Shown: positions 7,624 through 15,152, counted from the first letter of the stretch. The stretch: 35,763 nt of DNA from Georgenia thermotolerans (GCF_009193185.1 NZ_VUKF01000047.1:1-35763); one strand, 5' to 3'. Translations and numbers: made by a program. The notes: generated from the letters alone by a model not told the origin.

Positions 7624-9066
7624 TTACTCCCCGAGCATCCACCGGTGCGGCGCGGCGAGGCGGCGTGACTCCTCCGGCCCCCACGAGCCGGGCGCGTAGG
7701 GCAGCGGGGCGGGCCGGTCGGGGCCCTGCAGCGGCGCGAACGCGGTGAACGCGGCCCGCAGCCCCTCCGCCGTCGTGAACAGCGACCGGTCCCCCACGAG
7801 GGCGTCGTTGATGAGCGAGGCGTACGGCGAGAGCCCCTCCCCGCCGGGGACGTCGTCGAGGTTGAGGCGGGCGCGCCCGGAGGAGTAGGTGAGGTCCGGG
7901 CCCGGGGTCTTGACCGTGATGCCCAGCGCGACCTCGCCCTCGCCGGCGAAGTCGATCTCCACGGTGTTGGGCACCTTGAGCTCGTGGGCGAGCGGGCCGA
8001 ACGGCGGGCGCAGCACGAGGGTGATGCGCTGTTGCTTGGTGGCCATCCGCTTGCCGGTGCGCAGCAGGAACGGCACGCCGCGCCAGCGCTCGGTGTCGAT
8101 CCACAGGCGGGCGGCGACGAAGGTGTCCTGGGTGGAGTCGTCCGGCACGCCGGGGATCTCGCGGTAGCCGTCGAACTGCCCGAGGACGACGTCCTCCGCG
8201 GGGTCCAGCGGGTGGAAGGACTTCAGCACCGCCTCGCGCGCCTGCAGGACGCTGTTGGGGTCGCGCAGGTCCATCGGCGGCTCCATGGCCACCTGGCTGG
8301 CCACCTGGAAGAGGTGGGTCACCAGCATGTCGAGGGCCGCGCCGGTGGCCTCGTAGAACTTCGCGCGGTTGGCGACGTCGAGGTCCTCGGGCACGTCGAT
8401 CTGCACCTGCTCGATGCTGGAGCGGTTCCACTCCGAGCCGAAGAGCTGGTTGGCGAAGCGCAGCACGTAGATCGTCTGCACCCCCTCCTTGCCGAGGAAG
8501 TGGTCGATGCGGAAGACCTGCTCCTCGGCGAGCACCTCCTTGACCAGGGCGTCGAGCTTCTCGAAGGACTCCAGCGAGGTGCCGTACGGCTTCTCGAAGA
8601 TGACCCGGGCGCCGTCGGCGAGGTGGTGCGCGCCCAGCCCGCGGGTGATGGGGGCGAAGGCCACCGGCGGCACGGCGAGGAAGTGGATGACCACCGGCTC
8701 GGCGCCGGTCTCCCGGCGCAGCTCCTCGCGCGCCTCCTCCAGCACCCGGGGCAGCGTCCCGGGGCTGTCGGCCCCGAAGGTCCCGGCGCAGTAGCGGGCG
8801 TTGCCGCGGATCCGGTCCCAGTCGTCCGGCAGGCCGCCGTCGCGGCGGGCGACCGCCTCGTCGACGTGCCGGCGGAACCCCTCGTCGTCGAGCTCGTCCG
8901 CCGCGCAGCCGATGATCCGCCACGCCCGCGGCATGAGGCCGCGCTCGTGGACCTCGACGATGGCGGGCAGCACCATCCGCCCGGCGAGGTCGCCGGTGGC
9001 CCCGAACAGGACGATGATGGCGGCCTCGGGCAGCGGCTGGGTGGTCGACGACGGGGAGTGCGGCAT
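7624..9066 (-). CDS. zwf: Glucose-6-phosphate 1-dehydrogenase, stand-alone paralogue
   Basis: 480 residues, typical length. The enzyme oxidises glucose-6-phosphate to 6-phosphogluconolactone, making NADPH. The dinucleotide-binding motif LFGATGDLAGRM is at residues 20-31. The EKPYG motif (IFEKPYGTSLESF) and the active-site signature RIDHFLGKEGVQTIYVLRFAN are present, as is RWRGVPFLLRTGKRM near the substrate site. No opcA, tal, tkt or pgl lies nearby, unlike the usual actinobacterial zwf cluster, so this is probably a second copy. The start ATG has no Shine-Dalgarno; TAGGTT ends six bases before it. Confidence 0.92.
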   Translation of the reverse strand: MPHSPSSTTQPLPEAAIIVLFGATGDLAGRMVLPAIVEVHERGLMPRAWRIIGCAADELDDEGFRRHVDEAVARRDGGLPDDWDRIRGNARYCAGTFGADSPGTLPRVLEEAREELRRETGAEPVVIHFLAVPPVAFAPITRGLGAHHLADGARVIFEKPYGTSLESFEKLDALVKEVLAEEQVFRIDHFLGKEGVQTIYVLRFANQLFGSEWNRSSIEQVQIDVPEDLDVANRAKFYEATGAALDMLVTHLFQVASQVAMEPPMDLRDPNSVLQAREAVLKSFHPLDPAEDVVLGQFDGYREIPGVPDDSTQDTFVAARLWIDTERWRGVPFLLRTGKRMATKQQRITLVLRPPFGPLAHELKVPNTVEIDFAGEGEVALGITVKTPGPDLTYSSGRARLNLDDVPGGEGLSPYASLINDALVGDRSLFTTAEGLRAAFTAFAPLQGPDRPAPLPYAPGSWGPEESRRLAAPHRWMLGE

Positions 9067-9072
9067 GTCCGC

Positions 9073-9078
9073 AACCTA
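9073..9078 (-). promoter_or_regulatory. -10 element of leaderless zwf promoter (TAGGTT)
   Basis: Minus strand: TAGGTT, GCGGAC, then ATG. Spacing of six bases to the start codon, matching the other leaderless candidates in this window. Confidence 0.6.
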
Positions 9079-9147
9079 CGCGGCCCCGGCGTGGCGAGCG
9101 CGCCGGGCCCCCGTCCCGTTGCGAGCGACGACGCCGCGGTGACGTGC

Positions 9148-9153
9148 GACGAT
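9148..9153 (+). promoter_or_regulatory. Possible leaderless -10 for the osmC gene (GACGAT)
   Basis: GACGAT, CAGGCC, ATG: only the first base departs from TANNNT, and the spacing is again six. The gene has no Shine-Dalgarno sequence. Confidence 0.4.
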
Positions 9154-9159
9154 CAGGCC

Positions 9160-9636
9160 ATGACCGACGTCGACCCGGACCTGCAGTCCGCCGCCTCCCC
9201 CGACCTGGAGGCCACCCCCTCGCCGGCGCTGTGGGCGGAGCGCACCGGCACCCGGTCCTACACCGGGCGCAACACCCGCGGCGCCCAGGTGCTCATCGGG
9301 GACAGCAAGGACGAGGGTGTCTTCTCGCCCGGCGAGCTGCTGCAGATCGCGCTCGCGGCCTGCAGCGCCCTGTCCGCCGACCACCGCCTGGCGCACGCCC
9401 TGGGCCCCGACTTCCGTGCCGTCGTCGGGGTCTCGAACGCGAAGAACCAGGAGGAGAACCGCTACGAGTCGATGACGGTGGAGATCGTCACCGACCTGTC
9501 GGCCCTCGACGAGGCGACGCGGGCCAAGACGCTCGAGCGGGCGGAGCTGGCCATCGAGCGGCAGTGCACGGTCGGGCGCACCCTCGCCGCCGGCGCCTCG
9601 CACACCATCGTGTTCACCGACGAGGCGGCGGGATGA
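9160..9636 (+). CDS. OsmC/Ohr family peroxide-reducing protein
   Basis: 158 residues. Family members reduce organic hydroperoxides with a cysteine pair. The first Cys is at 68 in QIALAACSALSADH, the second at 136 in ERQCTVGRTL, and a Glu/Arg-containing stretch lies between. The order and spacing fit the OsmC branch. ATG at 9160 is chosen because the coding bias begins there and GACGAT lies six bases upstream; longer open frames run antisense to zwf. The stop overlaps the next gene's ATG (ATGA), so the two are translationally coupled. It is divergent from the zwf-like gene, whose NADPH could feed thiol-based peroxide defence; that link is inference. Confidence 0.88.
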   Translation: MTDVDPDLQSAASPDLEATPSPALWAERTGTRSYTGRNTRGAQVLIGDSKDEGVFSPGELLQIALAACSALSADHRLAHALGPDFRAVVGVSNAKNQEENRYESMTVEIVTDLSALDEATRAKTLERAELAIERQCTVGRTLAAGASHTIVFTDEAAG

Positions 9637-10352
9637 GCGCCGCCCGACGGGCGATCGGCACGACCGGCCCCGGGCGCGAGCAGGCCGGCGGGACGGAGGA
9701 GTCGATGCTCGAGCGGCTCCTCGACCGGGCCGTGCGCCGCTCCAAGGGCCACCAGGTCGCCCTCGAGCTGCGCCGGAAGAACCCGCACGCCGCCCCCGCC
9801 GAGCTCGTCCGCCTGCTCGAGCGGCGCTACCTGCGCCGCGCCGCCCTCCTGGGTGGCGGCGTCGGGGCGGCCGCGACCGTCCCGGCCGTGGGCACCGGCA
9901 CCGCGGCGGTGCTCACCACCGGCCAGGTGGCCTCTTTCCTCATCTCCTCGGCGACCTTCGCCATGGCGGTGGCCACGGTCCACGGCGTGGAGGTCGACGA
10001 CGTCGAGCGGCGCCGCACGCTCCTCGCCGCCTCGCTGCTGGGCGAGGAGGGCGCGGAGATGGTCACCGGGCAGGTCGGCCTGGGCACCCTGTACTGGGCC
10101 CGCACGGTGCTCACCAAGCTCCCGATCGCCCGGATCCGGGCGGTGAACAAGATGCTCACCCGCCGGCTCGTGCGCTTCGGCTTCGCCCGCGGCGGGGCGC
10201 TCGTGCTCGGGCGGCTCGTGCCGTTCGGCGTGGGCGCCGTCATCGGGTACGTGGGGACCCGGGGCATGGGCCAGAACGTCGTCGACGGCGTGCACGAGGC
10301 GTTCGGCCCGCCGCCGGCACGCTTCACCGCCGAGCTCGAGCGGGCCCGCTGA
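9633..10352 (+). CDS. Conserved actinobacterial membrane-associated protein, unknown function
   Basis: 239 residues, starting at the ATG that overlaps the osmC stop (ATGA). The N-terminal 80 residues are basic, with an Arg-rich helix LVRLLERRYLRR. A Gly/Ala-rich hydrophobic stretch follows (LGGGVGAAATVPAVGTGTAAVLTTGQVASFLISSATFAMAVA, split here only as one region of about 75-115), then VHGVEVDDVERRRTLLAASLLGEEG and a C-terminal Gly-rich hydrophobic segment (GRLVPFGVGAVIGYVGTRGMG). I know this layout from unnamed actinobacterial proteins loosely resembling the EcsC family. Its function is unknown; coupling to osmC suggests co-expression only. Confidence 0.75.
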   Translation: MSAARRAIGTTGPGREQAGGTEESMLERLLDRAVRRSKGHQVALELRRKNPHAAPAELVRLLERRYLRRAALLGGGVGAAATVPAVGTGTAAVLTTGQVASFLISSATFAMAVATVHGVEVDDVERRRTLLAASLLGEEGAEMVTGQVGLGTLYWARTVLTKLPIARIRAVNKMLTRRLVRFGFARGGALVLGRLVPFGVGAVIGYVGTRGMGQNVVDGVHEAFGPPPARFTAELERAR

Positions 10353-10401
10353 CCGCGCCGTCCGGCCGGCCCGTCGCCGCGCCGGGCCCGCCCCGGTTCG
10401 G

Positions 10402-10407
10402 CACGAT
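10402..10407 (+). promoter_or_regulatory. Possible leaderless -10 for the aldo/keto reductase (CACGAT)
   Basis: CACGAT, GGGCGG, ATG. Six-base spacing; first base departs from TANNNT. GGGCGG could also act as a weak ribosome site. Confidence 0.35.
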
Positions 10408-10413
10408 GGGCGG

Positions 10414-11211
10414 ATGAGCGTTCCCGTCCCCGCCCTCCCCCTGCGCGCGCCCGGCGGCGCCGTCGAGATCCCCGTGCTGGGCCTGGGCACCTGGCAGGCG
10501 CGGGGGGCCGAGGCGTACGACGCCGTCCGGACCGCCCTGGACCTGGGCTTCCGCCACGTCGACACCGCGACGATGTACGCCAACGAGCGGGACGTGGGCC
10601 GGGCGCTGGCGGACTCGGGCGTGGACCGCGACGAGCTGTTCGTCACCACCAAGCTCCCGCCCGACCGGGCCGGGCAGGAGGCGGCGACCCTCGAGGCGTC
10701 CCTGCGGGCGCTGGGTCTGGAGCACGTGGACCTGTGGCTGGTGCACTGGCCGCCGCAGGGGCGGGCGCGGCCGGAGACCTGGGAGCGGTTCGTCGAGGCG
10801 CAGCAGGCGGGCAGGACCCGGGCGATCGGGGTGTCGAACTACTCCGCCGGGCAGATCGACGAGCTCGCCGCGGCGACGGGCGTGACCCCCGCGATCGACC
10901 AGATCCCGTGGAGCCCCCGGGACTACGACCCCGCCGTCGTCGACGCGCTCCGCTCCCGGTCGGTGGTGCTCGAGGGCTACAGCCCCTTCAAGCGGACCCC
11001 CATGTCCGACGCGACGCTGGTGGCCGTGGCCCACGCCCACGGCGTCACCCCGCAGCAGGTGGTCCTGCGCTGGCACGTCCAGCACGGCTTCGTCGTCATC
11101 CCCAAGTCCGTCACGCCCGCGCGCATCGCGCAGAACGCCGACGTGTTCGGCTTCGCGCTCACCGACGCGGAGATGGCGGCCCTGGACGGGCTCGGGCAGA
11201 CCCGGCGCTGA
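10414..11211 (+). CDS. Aldo/keto reductase (2,5-diketo-D-gluconate reductase-like)
   Basis: 265 residues in a single TIM-barrel. The catalytic tetrad is visible: Asp50 (HVDTATMYANE), Tyr55, Lys80 (FVTTKLPPD) and His111 (LVHWPPQG). The C-terminal signature VVIPKSVTPARIAQN binds the NADPH phosphate. GLGTWQ near the N-terminus and AIGVSNYSAGQIDEL are further family marks. Such enzymes reduce small aldehydes and ketones with NADPH; the natural substrate cannot be read from sequence. It converges on a flavodoxin-fold gene. The region between them has no strong terminator, only a weak 5-bp stem. Confidence 0.92.
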   Translation: MSVPVPALPLRAPGGAVEIPVLGLGTWQARGAEAYDAVRTALDLGFRHVDTATMYANERDVGRALADSGVDRDELFVTTKLPPDRAGQEAATLEASLRALGLEHVDLWLVHWPPQGRARPETWERFVEAQQAGRTRAIGVSNYSAGQIDELAAATGVTPAIDQIPWSPRDYDPAVVDALRSRSVVLEGYSPFKRTPMSDATLVAVAHAHGVTPQQVVLRWHVQHGFVVIPKSVTPARIAQNADVFGFALTDAEMAALDGLGQTRR

Positions 11212-11247
11212 CCACCGGCACCCTCGGCGCGCGCGGGGCGCCCCCGC

Positions 11248-11733
11248 TCAGCTGCTCATCTCGGCAGCGATGTGCCGCGACCAGCGGGCGACGGCGTCCC
11301 AGTCGCGGAAGTCGCCCACGGGCGCGTGCAGCGCCCGGGCCACGGCCCGCTCGGCGTAGGCGAGCTTGTGCTTGTCCAGGCAGCCGGGGAAGACCGCGTG
11401 CCCGCGTGCTGAGGTCGTCACCATGACGGCGGAGATGTCGACGTCCTCGGAGGGCATCGGGGGGGCACCGAGCGGGCCGGAGGAGAACAGCCACACCTCG
11501 CGCGCGGCGAGGTCGGGGCCCAGGCGCTCGACGAAGTCGTACCCGCTCTTGAGCCACCGGCCGGCGTAGACGGCGCTGCCCAGGACGACGGCGTCGAAGG
11601 CGGTGACGTCGTCGACGTCCTCGACCCGCCGGTAGTCGACGTCGTGGCCCGCGTCGGCGAGGTGACGCGCGACCGTGCGGGCGATCTCCGCGGTGGATCC
11701 GTGCCGGCTGGCGGCCGTGACGAGAACCTTCAT
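11248..11733 (-). CDS. Flavodoxin-domain protein (HemG-like), copy 1
   Basis: 161 residues. The FMN-phosphate loop is TAASRHGSTAEIA near residue 6, followed by YRRVEDVDDVTAFDAVVLGSAVYAGRW and WLFSSGPLG, the two further flavin-contact loops of the protoporphyrinogen dehydrogenase (HemG)-like flavodoxin group. The tail GDFRDWDAVARWSRHIAAEM is typical. The ATG at 11733 is chosen over an upstream extension because AGGAGG lies at 11741-11746. Members act as FMN electron carriers or quinone-linked oxidoreductases. It is the first of three flavodoxin-fold genes in 4 kb, all on the minus strand, and is divergent from the truncated TMEM175 gene. Confidence 0.88.
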   Translation of the reverse strand: MKVLVTAASRHGSTAEIARTVARHLADAGHDVDYRRVEDVDDVTAFDAVVLGSAVYAGRWLKSGYDFVERLGPDLAAREVWLFSSGPLGAPPMPSEDVDISAVMVTTSARGHAVFPGCLDKHKLAYAERAVARALHAPVGDFRDWDAVARWSRHIAAEMSS

Positions 11734-11776
11734 CGGCGAACCTCCTCGGTGCCGCTCCCAGCATCTCCCGGCGGCG

Positions 11777-11795
11777 AGGTCCGCGCCAGGGACCT
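11777..11795. promoter_or_regulatory. Inverted repeat in the divergent flavodoxin / TMEM175 promoter region
   Basis: AGGTCC and GGACCT form a perfect 6-bp inverted repeat with seven bases between, midway between the two divergent start codons. Half-sites of this type occur in response-regulator operators, but their orientation does not match a DosR box. Regulator unknown. Confidence 0.3.
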
Positions 11796-11860
11796 GCCGG
11801 CGCCACGCGCGCCGGCGTCGGACGCTGAACGGACGTCTCGCCCCGCGCGCCGGCCAGGGG

Positions 11861-11866
11861 CATCCT
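11861..11866 (+). promoter_or_regulatory. Possible leaderless -10 for the TMEM175 remnant (CATCCT)
   Basis: CATCCT, CGAGTC, GTG: six-base spacing, first base departs from TANNNT. The identical hexamer and spacing occur at the metal ATPase gene at 15190. Confidence 0.35.
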
Positions 11867-11872
11867 CGAGTC

Positions 11873-12040
11873 GTGGAGAGCACCGCCAAGGGGGCCGGCG
11901 CCAGGGCCGCGGGGCGGCGGCTGCCCACGGGACGCCTCGAGGCGTTCTCCGACGGCGTCCTCGCCACCGCCATCAGCCTCCTCGTGCTCGAGATCGAGGT
12001 GCCGCCGGCGGCCCGTCACCGACCGCGGAGGGCGGCATGA
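11873..12040 (+). pseudogene. Truncated TMEM175/DUF1211 channel gene (N-terminal remnant)
   Basis: A 55-codon frame from GTG 11873 to TGA 12040. Residues 18-44 read GRLPTGRLEAFSDG-like: the segment RLEAFSDGVLATAISLLVLE followed by IEVP is the first transmembrane helix and R-xxx-FSD signature of bacterial TMEM175 (DUF1211) potassium channels, normally about 200 residues with two six-helix repeats or more. Directly after IEVP the sequence turns into an unrelated Arg-rich tail (PAARHRPRRAA) and stops. The remaining helices are not found in any nearby frame. The promoter and N-terminus look intact, so the gene was probably cut by an internal deletion. The stop overlaps the next ATG. Confidence 0.72.
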
Positions 12041-12627
12041 CCGGGCACGTCACCGGCGCCCCGCCCGCGAGACCGGGACACCGCCGAGGGCAGGACGCCG
12101 TGCGGCTGGCGATCCCGCTCGTCGCCGTGATGGTGATCCTCCTCGACGCCGCGGGACTGATGGCCGGGCGGGGCGTGCTCTGGACCGGCCTCTTCGCGCT
12201 GGCCGGTGCCGCCCTCCTCCTCCGCTTCCGGAGGCACCCCACCATGTGGTGGGCGGCCGCGGCCTCCGGGGCGCTGCTGGGGCTGGCGGTGGCGGAGGCC
12301 TGGGAGCACCTGGCTCTCCCCCCGCTGCCGGAGGCCGCGGCCGCGCTGGTGCTCGTGCTGACCGGCGCCGGGTTCTGGGCGGCCTTCGCCGGCACCCACC
12401 ACCGCTGGCCGCTCGTCGCCGCCGGCGCCGGCCTGGCGGGGGCCGTGGTGCTCGGCCTGACCGGGCACCCGGACGCGGTGACGGCCCGCGACGTCCTCCT
12501 CGCCGTCGCGGCCGGTCTCGGGCTCATCACCGGGCTGGGCACGGCGGCCGCCACGCCGCTGCACCGACGTCGGGCATCGCGACGCGGGACGCCCCGGCGC
12601 CCACCGGGTGCGGCACCCACCCGGTGA
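12037..12627 (+). CDS. Polytopic membrane protein, unknown function
   Basis: 196 residues, starting at an ATG that overlaps the stop of the TMEM175 remnant. About six hydrophobic segments (near 24-42, 46-62, 68-86, 95-115, 121-140 and 147-168) with a short basic C-terminal tail. It contains MWW, EAWEHL and HHRW but no motif of a family I know. It is not a continuation of TMEM175. Translational coupling to the remnant suggests that the remnant's start now serves mainly to drive this gene. It converges on the second flavodoxin gene. Confidence 0.65.
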   Translation: MTGHVTGAPPARPGHRRGQDAVRLAIPLVAVMVILLDAAGLMAGRGVLWTGLFALAGAALLLRFRRHPTMWWAAAASGALLGLAVAEAWEHLALPPLPEAAAALVLVLTGAGFWAAFAGTHHRWPLVAAGAGLAGAVVLGLTGHPDAVTARDVLLAVAAGLGLITGLGTAAATPLHRRRASRRGTPRRPPGAAPTR

Positions 12628-12646
12628 GACGCCCGCCGCGGGTCGG

Positions 12647-13123
12647 TCAGAAGCCGGACGACGGCGCGGCTACGTCTCGCGCGATCTGCCGGGCCCAGTC
12701 CTCCACCTCGTCAAGGTCCCCCGTCTCCTCGCCGCCGGACAGCGGGGCTCCGGAGAAGGCATGGTGGTCGCGCGGGCGCAGCGCCTCGGCGATCTCCGCC
12801 AGGTCCAGCGGCCCCGCCGCCACGCCGTCGTCCGGCGCCTCGGGGACGGCGCCGGTCCACGCCGGTCCGTTGCTGAAGAGCCACACCGGGCGGTACACCA
12901 GCTCGTGCAGGTGGGCGCGGAGGAAGGCGACGGCCTCGGGATGCCAGCGGCCCAGGTGCACCGCCCCGCCGACCACGAACGCGTCGTACCCGGACAGGTC
13001 CCCGACCGTGGCCACCGGTCGCACGTCCACCACCTGCCCGGCCGCGCGCAGCACCTCCGCCACCCGGTCCGCGATGCCCCGCGTCGCCCCCTGCCTGCTC
13101 GCGTAGGCCACCAGCACCGGCAT
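12647..13123 (-). CDS. Flavodoxin-domain protein (HemG-like), copy 2
   Basis: 158 residues. The FMN loop is AYASRQGATRGIADRVAEVL at residue 6; YDAFVVGGAVHLGRWHPEA and WLFSNGPAW are the other cofactor loops. ATG 13123 is preferred to the GTG at 13132 because GGGGAGGGG sits 9-10 bases upstream of the ATG but would abut the GTG. The C-terminal half carries a variable loop (EAPDDGVAAGP) and ends EVEDWARQIARDV, as copy 1 does. An FMN-dependent redox role is likely; the partner is unknown. It follows the adh operon on the same strand with 130 bp between. Confidence 0.87.
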   Translation of the reverse strand: MPVLVAYASRQGATRGIADRVAEVLRAAGQVVDVRPVATVGDLSGYDAFVVGGAVHLGRWHPEAVAFLRAHLHELVYRPVWLFSNGPAWTGAVPEAPDDGVAAGPLDLAEIAEALRPRDHHAFSGAPLSGGEETGDLDEVEDWARQIARDVAAPSSGF

Positions 13124-13255
13124 CTCGCTCACCCCTCCCCGGCGTCGCTGCGCGCCGGGCCCGCGGCGCGCCCACCACCCACGATGCCCGCCGCGGCCCG
13201 CACCTGGAGGGCAAACGCGCCACCGGCCTCGCCGGCCGTGCTCAGCCGCCGCCGA

Positions 13256-14254
13256 TCAGGGCACCAGCACCGCCGCGCCCTCGTACGCGTCGGCGGCGAG
13301 GTCGGCCAGGGTGTCCGCGGCCGCGGACAGCGGCCGGACCGTCGTGGTCGGTCGCAGGTCCAGCGTGACCGCCAGGCGCAGCAGCTCCTCGCCGTCGACG
13401 CGGGTGTTGGCGGTGACGCTGCGGATCTCCTTCTCGTAGAACACCTCGCGCTCGTAGCTCAGGGGCGGGATGTCGGTGAGGTGGATGCCGGCGATGACGC
13501 AGATGCCGCCGCGGTCCAGGGCCCGCAGCGCGGGCGGGACGAGGGTGCCCACCGGCGCGAAGAGGATGACGGCGTCCAGCGGCTCGGGCGGCGCGGCGTC
13601 GGCGCCCACGGCCGAGGCCGCGCCCAGGTCGAGCGCCAGGCGCCGGGCCGCCGCGGAGCGGGTCATGACGTGGACGACGGCGCCCTGCCGGATCGCGACC
13701 TGGGCCACCAGGTGCGCCGACGCGCCGAAGCCGGACAGCCCCAGCCGCCCGCCGGGCGGCAGGCTCGCGCGCTTGAGGGCCCGGTAGCCGACGATGCCCG
13801 AGCACAGCAGCGGCGCCGCGGCGGCGGGAGGGACGCCGTCGGGGACGCGGTAGGCGTAGCGCTCGTCCACCACCGCCCGCTCCGCGAACCCGCCGTCGGC
13901 GTCCCACCCGGTGAAGCGGGCCGACGGGCACAGGTTCTCGCGCCCGGAGCGGCACCAGCGGCACCGGCCGCAGGTCTCGCGCAGCCACGCCACCCCCACG
14001 CGGTCGCCCACCGCGAACCGGGCGGCGCCGGGGCCGAGAGCGTCCACCCGGCCCACCACCTCGTGGCCGGGAACGGTACGGGGCCGGCGCGGGGCGAGGT
14101 CGCCCTCGGCCAGGTGCAGGTCGGTGCGGCACACCCCGCACGCCTCGACGGCGAGGCGCACCTGCCCGGGCCCGGGCTCGGGGTCGGGCAGCGCGGTCCA
14201 CTCCAGCGGCCCCGTGGCGACCGGCCCGGGGCGGGCGACCACCCAGCCGCGCAC
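13256..14254 (-). CDS. adhA: Zinc-dependent alcohol dehydrogenase
   Basis: 332 residues of the medium-chain dehydrogenase family. Catalytic zinc ligands are Cys39 (EACGVCRTDLH), the His-Glu pair at about 64-65 (VPGHEVVGRV) and Cys150 in PLLCSGIVGYRAL. The structural zinc is held by CGRCRWCRSGRENLC at about 95-109. LSGFGASAHL is a modified GxGxxG NAD(P)-binding turn. The layout matches mycobacterial AdhA-like enzymes. The GTG start directly abuts the stop of the DUF1918 gene, so the two are one operon, probably with the flavodoxin gene at 14537. An NAD(P)-linked fermentation or aldehyde-handling role under low oxygen fits the neighbours; that is inference. Confidence 0.9.
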   Translation of the reverse strand: MRGWVVARPGPVATGPLEWTALPDPEPGPGQVRLAVEACGVCRTDLHLAEGDLAPRRPRTVPGHEVVGRVDALGPGAARFAVGDRVGVAWLRETCGRCRWCRSGRENLCPSARFTGWDADGGFAERAVVDERYAYRVPDGVPPAAAAPLLCSGIVGYRALKRASLPPGGRLGLSGFGASAHLVAQVAIRQGAVVHVMTRSAAARRLALDLGAASAVGADAAPPEPLDAVILFAPVGTLVPPALRALDRGGICVIAGIHLTDIPPLSYEREVFYEKEIRSVTANTRVDGEELLRLAVTLDLRPTTTVRPLSAAADTLADLAADAYEGAAVLVP

Positions 14255-14470
14255 TCAGTCCCCCCGCTGGTGCTCGAGGCCGGCGGCGGTGTGGATGACG
14301 GCGTCGGGCCCGGGGTAGACGAGCGAGACGTGCCCGGTGTCCGACCAGCGGACCAGGTACGGGGCCGTGCCGCCCGGGCCCCGGGCCTCCAGCACCTCGC
14401 CGTCGCGCTCGGGCCCGCCCACGTGCACCGCCTGGACGACGATCCGGTCCCCCGGCGCCGCCGCCGTCAT
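14255..14470 (-). CDS. DUF1918 family small protein
   Basis: 71 residues from ATG 14470 (MTAAAPGDRI...); a GTG at 14488 would add six. APGDRIVVQAVHVGGPERDGEV, then YLVRWSDTGHVSLVYPGPDAVIH, is the DUF1918 signature, a small SH3-like barrel. In Mycobacterium the family member Rv0569 belongs to the DosR dormancy regulon. The stop abuts the GTG of adhA. No Shine-Dalgarno is obvious. The 5' end, including the start codon, is duplicated 35 bp upstream, producing a 12-codon frame whose stop overlaps the true ATG (ATGA). Confidence 0.8.
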   Translation of the reverse strand: MTAAAPGDRIVVQAVHVGGPERDGEVLEARGPGGTAPYLVRWSDTGHVSLVYPGPDAVIHTAAGLEHQRGD

Positions 14471-14525
14471 CGCCGTCGCCCCGGGCACGCCCCGGCCGCC
14501 GTCATCGCCGTCGCCCCCGGCACCG
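14461..14525. repeat. 35-bp tandem duplication of the DUF1918 gene start
   Basis: CCGCCGTCATCGCCGTCGCC occurs at 14461 and again at 14496, followed by near-identical CCCGGCAC. On the minus strand the unit contains ATGACGGCGG, the gene's start. The upstream copy is out of frame and creates a 12-codon frame ending in ATGA on the real start codon. Confidence 0.8.
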
Positions 14526-14536
14526 CACCCGTCGCC

Positions 14537-15055
14537 TCACAGCTGCGGCTGGGCGGCGCGGCGGGCGAGGTCCTCGCCCCAGGCCCGGGCGCGCTCCCGC
14601 TCGCCGGTGCGCAGCGGGCCCTCGACCTCCTCGACGGTGAACCGCTCCGGCTCCCCCACCAGGGTGAAGCCGTGGCGGCGCAGCCCCCGGGCGATGCCGT
14701 GGGTGGCGCCGCCGGAGAGCGGGGAGGGCAGGTGGGTGTCGAAGGCGGCCGCGTGCCACTCCCCCTCCACCGCGGGCAGGGTGGCCAGCCACTCGCGCAC
14801 CCCGTCGGGGATGTCGCCCTGGGTGCCGACCTCGGCCGGGTGCGCCCGCCCGCGGGTCCAGTGCCGGCTCATGCTCAGCACGTGGGTGGGCGCGCCGACC
14901 ACGATGAGGTCCGCCGAGCGGACGACGTCCGGCGTCGCCTCGCCCACCTCCATCACCGTGGCCTCGGCGCCGGCCTCGCGGGCGCCCTCGGCGATCGCCT
15001 CGGCGACCGCGCGGGTCTGCCCGTAGTGCGTCTCGTACACGACAGCGACGTCCAT
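14537..15055 (-). CDS. Flavodoxin family protein, copy 3
   Basis: 172 residues. The FMN loop is YETHYGQTRAVAEAIAEG at residue 7, the second loop ADLIVVGAPTHVLSMSRHWTR, the third FDTHLPSPLSGGATHGIARGL. This is the 'flavodoxin/nitric oxide synthase' actinobacterial type, less like copies 1 and 2 than they are like each other. A GGAGGTGA ribosome site lies just upstream of the ATG. It heads a probable operon flavodoxin - DUF1918 - adhA. Two DosR-box-like palindromes lie 75-110 bp upstream, in the region shared with the metal ATPase gene. Confidence 0.88.
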   Translation of the reverse strand: MDVAVVYETHYGQTRAVAEAIAEGAREAGAEATVMEVGEATPDVVRSADLIVVGAPTHVLSMSRHWTRGRAHPAEVGTQGDIPDGVREWLATLPAVEGEWHAAAFDTHLPSPLSGGATHGIARGLRRHGFTLVGEPERFTVEEVEGPLRTGERERARAWGEDLARRAAQPQL

Positions 15056-15129
15056 CGGTCACCTCCGCCGGGGCCGGCGCCTGTGCCGGCCGTCGTCCTC
15101 ATGGTCCCCCCACCGGCCGACGGCGGGAA

Positions 15130-15143
15130 GGGTCTTCGGGCCC
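15130..15143. promoter_or_regulatory. DosR/DevR-like box 1 in the flavodoxin / metal-ATPase divergent promoter
   Basis: GGGTCTTCGGGCCC matches the DosR core GGGACTNNAGTCCC at 9 of 12 fixed positions. Its flank makes AAGGGTCTTCGGGCCC; read on the other strand, box 2 gives AAGGGCCTTCCGGCCC, so the two boxes support each other. The regulator would be a DevR/OsdR-type response regulator, which is not in the window. Confidence 0.5.
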
Positions 15144-15152
15144 CGGCGACCC

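Noticed and set aside
3685-7668. Very long antisense open frame (1327 codons) opposite putA
   Set aside because: A GC-rich codon-bias shadow: its protein is His/Gly/Arg-rich low complexity, while the other strand encodes a complete PutA with all motifs.
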